A stretch of DNA of 64,000 bases from Rotaria sp. Silwood1 (lineage: Eukaryota; Rotifera; Eurotatoria; Philodinida; Philodinidae): positions 192,642 through 256,641 of the forward strand of contig CAJNOP010000100.1 in the NCBI GenBank assembly GCA_905250075.1, written 5' to 3'. Below, piece by piece: positions 62,501-64,000 of this stretch. The notes below the pieces were generated by a model, which was not told the origin of the DNA, ran no database searches, and worked only from the letters and a program-made list of their open reading frames with translations. The translations under genes were made by a program, and so were the position numbers. Position 1 is the stretch's first letter; each line of letters begins with the position of its first letter.

Positions 62501-64000
62501 CAAATCAAGCTTGAGTGAATACAATAACTGCCGATTTTTGAACTCGATACAACATGTAATAAATATATCTCTAACTCAATTGCCATCGAAAACAATATCT
62601 TAAGATTTCTTTAGAAATAGAAGCCTTTGAGTATTCAATGTGTATCATTGTAAATGTGTGAAACTATTGAACTTTTCTTATACTGATATTTATCGATCTT
62701 GCAATTGACAGGTCATATTGAGTAAATTCAATAGAAATGATCATCAGAAATTGAAAGGTCTTCTCACAGTGATGCCAACACATGGCACTGGTCTTGAATT
62801 ACGTATTAATCAAACGCTTCTTGAAGATGCTCTTGCTATTTGGCGCCATTCAACAGAAGACAAAAGTAGTTATCCAGCAAACTTGGCTTCCATCAGTACG
62901 TTGGCTATGTTTACATTTGATGCTGCATGGACATTGATTCAAGCTCTGAACAAATTATCATTTAACAATAGTCCTGTATTTGTCGCCACACCATTTTGCT
63001 TCAACAGTTCATTAACGAACAGTAACGAGTACCATAAAAAACTCGAAACAATTTCTTTTTCTGGGGTTTCGGGAACTGTTCAATTTGCAAAAAATGTTTC
63101 AAATGATCGTATTGGTGGTGCTTATTATGTACTCTACAATGTGCAGTCAACAGAAACAACTGAAAACGAGCCATATGGACACCTTAAATATGAACCAGTG
63201 ATGAAATGGTTTGGAACGAAAGACAAATGGAAAAAATTGACTGATTCTTTAACGATTGACATCGTTTGGCCCCAGGATTCCAAAGACGTACCAAGTGATC
63301 ATCCAACAATTCGAGGTAAAACTAGGGGTGGCACTTTAACTTTAAACTTTAAAAGTTAAAGTGGTTAAAGTTAAAGTAAAACAGTTTAACTTTAAAGTTA
63401 AAGTTAAAGTATTCTACTTTAAACTTTAAAGTTAAAGTTACAGCAAGTTTACTCTAATGTTTAACTTTAAAAAATTTAAAGTTAAAGTAGATTTTTTCGC
63501 AATAAATATTTTTTCATAGAAAAATTATTTTCTTGCTAAAAACTGATTTTTTTTCATAAAAAAGTTATTTTTTCATAAAAAAATAATATGTTTGCGAAAA
63601 AATAATTTTTTTATGAAAAAAATCATTTTCTTCGTAAAAAAATTATTTTTTCGTAAAAATATTGTTTTTTTGTAAAAAACTCATTTTATTTTATAAAAAA
63701 ATTTGCTTCTGCTAAAAAACAATTTTTTTATGAAAAAATAACTTTTTTATGAAAAAACAACTTTTTTAGGAAAAAAAAAATTTTTTAGCAAAAAATAATT
63801 TTTTGCGGAAAAATCTAGTTTAACTTTAAATTTTTTAAAGTTAAAGTTTAAAGTATGCTTGTTTTTACTTTAACTTTGAAGTTAAAGTTAAAGTAACCAT
63901 AAGTTTAAAGTTGAAGCATGCTACTTTAACTTTAACTTTAAAGTAAAGTTAAAGTGCCACCCCTAGGTAAAACAAACTTAAAGGAGAGAAAATAAGGGGG
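59535..64000 (+). CDS. Class C GPCR-like receptor, N-terminal ligand-binding part (runs off the window)
   Basis: Exon 1 (59535-60332) and exon 2 (62712-63315) join in phase. Together they encode about 467 residues of an ANF-receptor/periplasmic-binding-like domain after a signal peptide (MALIHFIVLMYIHIFVEFSNG). Landmarks are ILGLFPK, AVQWSTQSMAMFRAAISLSDK, VGIVGPLTSNDVRFLGPLV, LPLVSYGATNADLSD, YPTFYRTISSD, MFTFDAAWTLIQALN, FSGVSGTVQFAKN and YYVLYNVQ. The last visible block, VWPQDSKDVPSDHPTIRG, corresponds to the stretch before the membrane domain. Seven-helix or other downstream domains lie beyond the window, so class C GPCR (GABA-B-like) is inferred and a guanylate-cyclase or ionotropic receptor is not excluded. 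Intron 1 is 2379 bp and contains a piggyBac-like MITE. The donor of intron 2 (GTAAAA, 63316) lies inside the target duplication of a hAT-like insertion. Confidence 0.8.
61422..62247. mobile_element. piggyBac-like MITE in receptor intron 1
   Basis: The element is flanked by TTAA on both sides (61418-61421 and 62248-62251). Its ends are CCCTTAAGAGCCGAAGTGG at the left and, on the opposite strand, CTCTTAAGAGCTGAATGTCC at the right. TTAA target duplication with C-rich ends is the hallmark of piggyBac elements. At 826 bp without a transposase frame it is non-autonomous. Confidence 0.8.
63323..63965. mobile_element. hAT-type MITE at the splice donor of receptor exon 2
   Basis: The terminal inverted repeats TAGGGGTGGCACTTTAACTT and AAGTTAAAGTGCCACCCCTA are flanked by the 8-base duplication GGTAAAAC (63315-63322 and 63966-63973). 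TAGGGGTG ends with 8-base duplications are classic hAT features. At 643 bp it has no transposase. The outer parts are tandem ACTTTAAAGTT-type words, and the centre alternates short A and T runs. Confidence 0.92.

Overview
The window looks like nuclear DNA of a bdelloid rotifer, of the Adineta/Rotaria kind. It is AT-rich and eukaryotic. Most spliced genes have one or more introns of about 50-80 bp with GT..AG ends. It carries gene families typical of bdelloids: WWE plus ADP-ribosyltransferase, NHL propeller, and a decayed F-box-family gene. It also has fungal- or bacterial-looking metabolic genes with rotifer-type introns, and many TGTGGG/CCCACA tracts, the hexamer known as the bdelloid telomere repeat. 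No bacterial operon, viral gene or CRISPR array was seen. No RNA gene was recognised, although tRNAs cannot be excluded by eye. All exon joins are predictions from reading frame and splice dinucleotides.

Layout. 0-7.7 kb: no large gene. It holds a 93-bp-period satellite (about 1.43-4.31 kb), a possible small amidated neuropeptide precursor on the minus strand (4.35-4.55 kb) and telomere-like inverted repeats. The largest of these repeats (7421-7694) abuts a truncated F-box-family gene. 11.2-13.6 kb: complete secreted GH3 beta-xylosidase/beta-glucosidase-type enzyme, followed by a convergent alpha/beta-hydrolase pseudogene. 19.2-23.7 kb: complete eight-exon MFS transporter of the fungal Dal5-like ACS family. 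25-27 kb: hAT-type MITE, then a WWE-ART gene. 28-30.6 kb: NHL propeller gene. 32-35.4 kb: small caspase/metacaspase-like protease. 39.9-42.9 kb: complete secreted GH31 glycosidase with a trefoil domain. 49.3-52.2 kb: DUF4336 protein with a C-terminal membrane anchor. 54.6-58.8 kb: dead non-LTR retrotransposon split by a 2-kb CACTA-like element and ending near a 100-N assembly gap. 59.5-64 kb: N-terminal ligand-binding domain of a class C GPCR-like receptor, with a piggyBac-like MITE in one intron and a hAT-like MITE at the next splice donor.

How the genes relate. There is no operon. Two secreted glycosidases and an organic-anion permease would fit digestion and uptake of plant, algal or fungal material. 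They are 8-26 kb apart, so this is a shared theme and not a demonstrated pathway. The most striking features are structural. At least twelve telomere-like inverted repeats lie between genes or in introns, all with the G-rich arm first. Several genes have mostly tiny introns but one 1.6-2.6 kb intron, and in several of these a mobile element or palindrome is visible.
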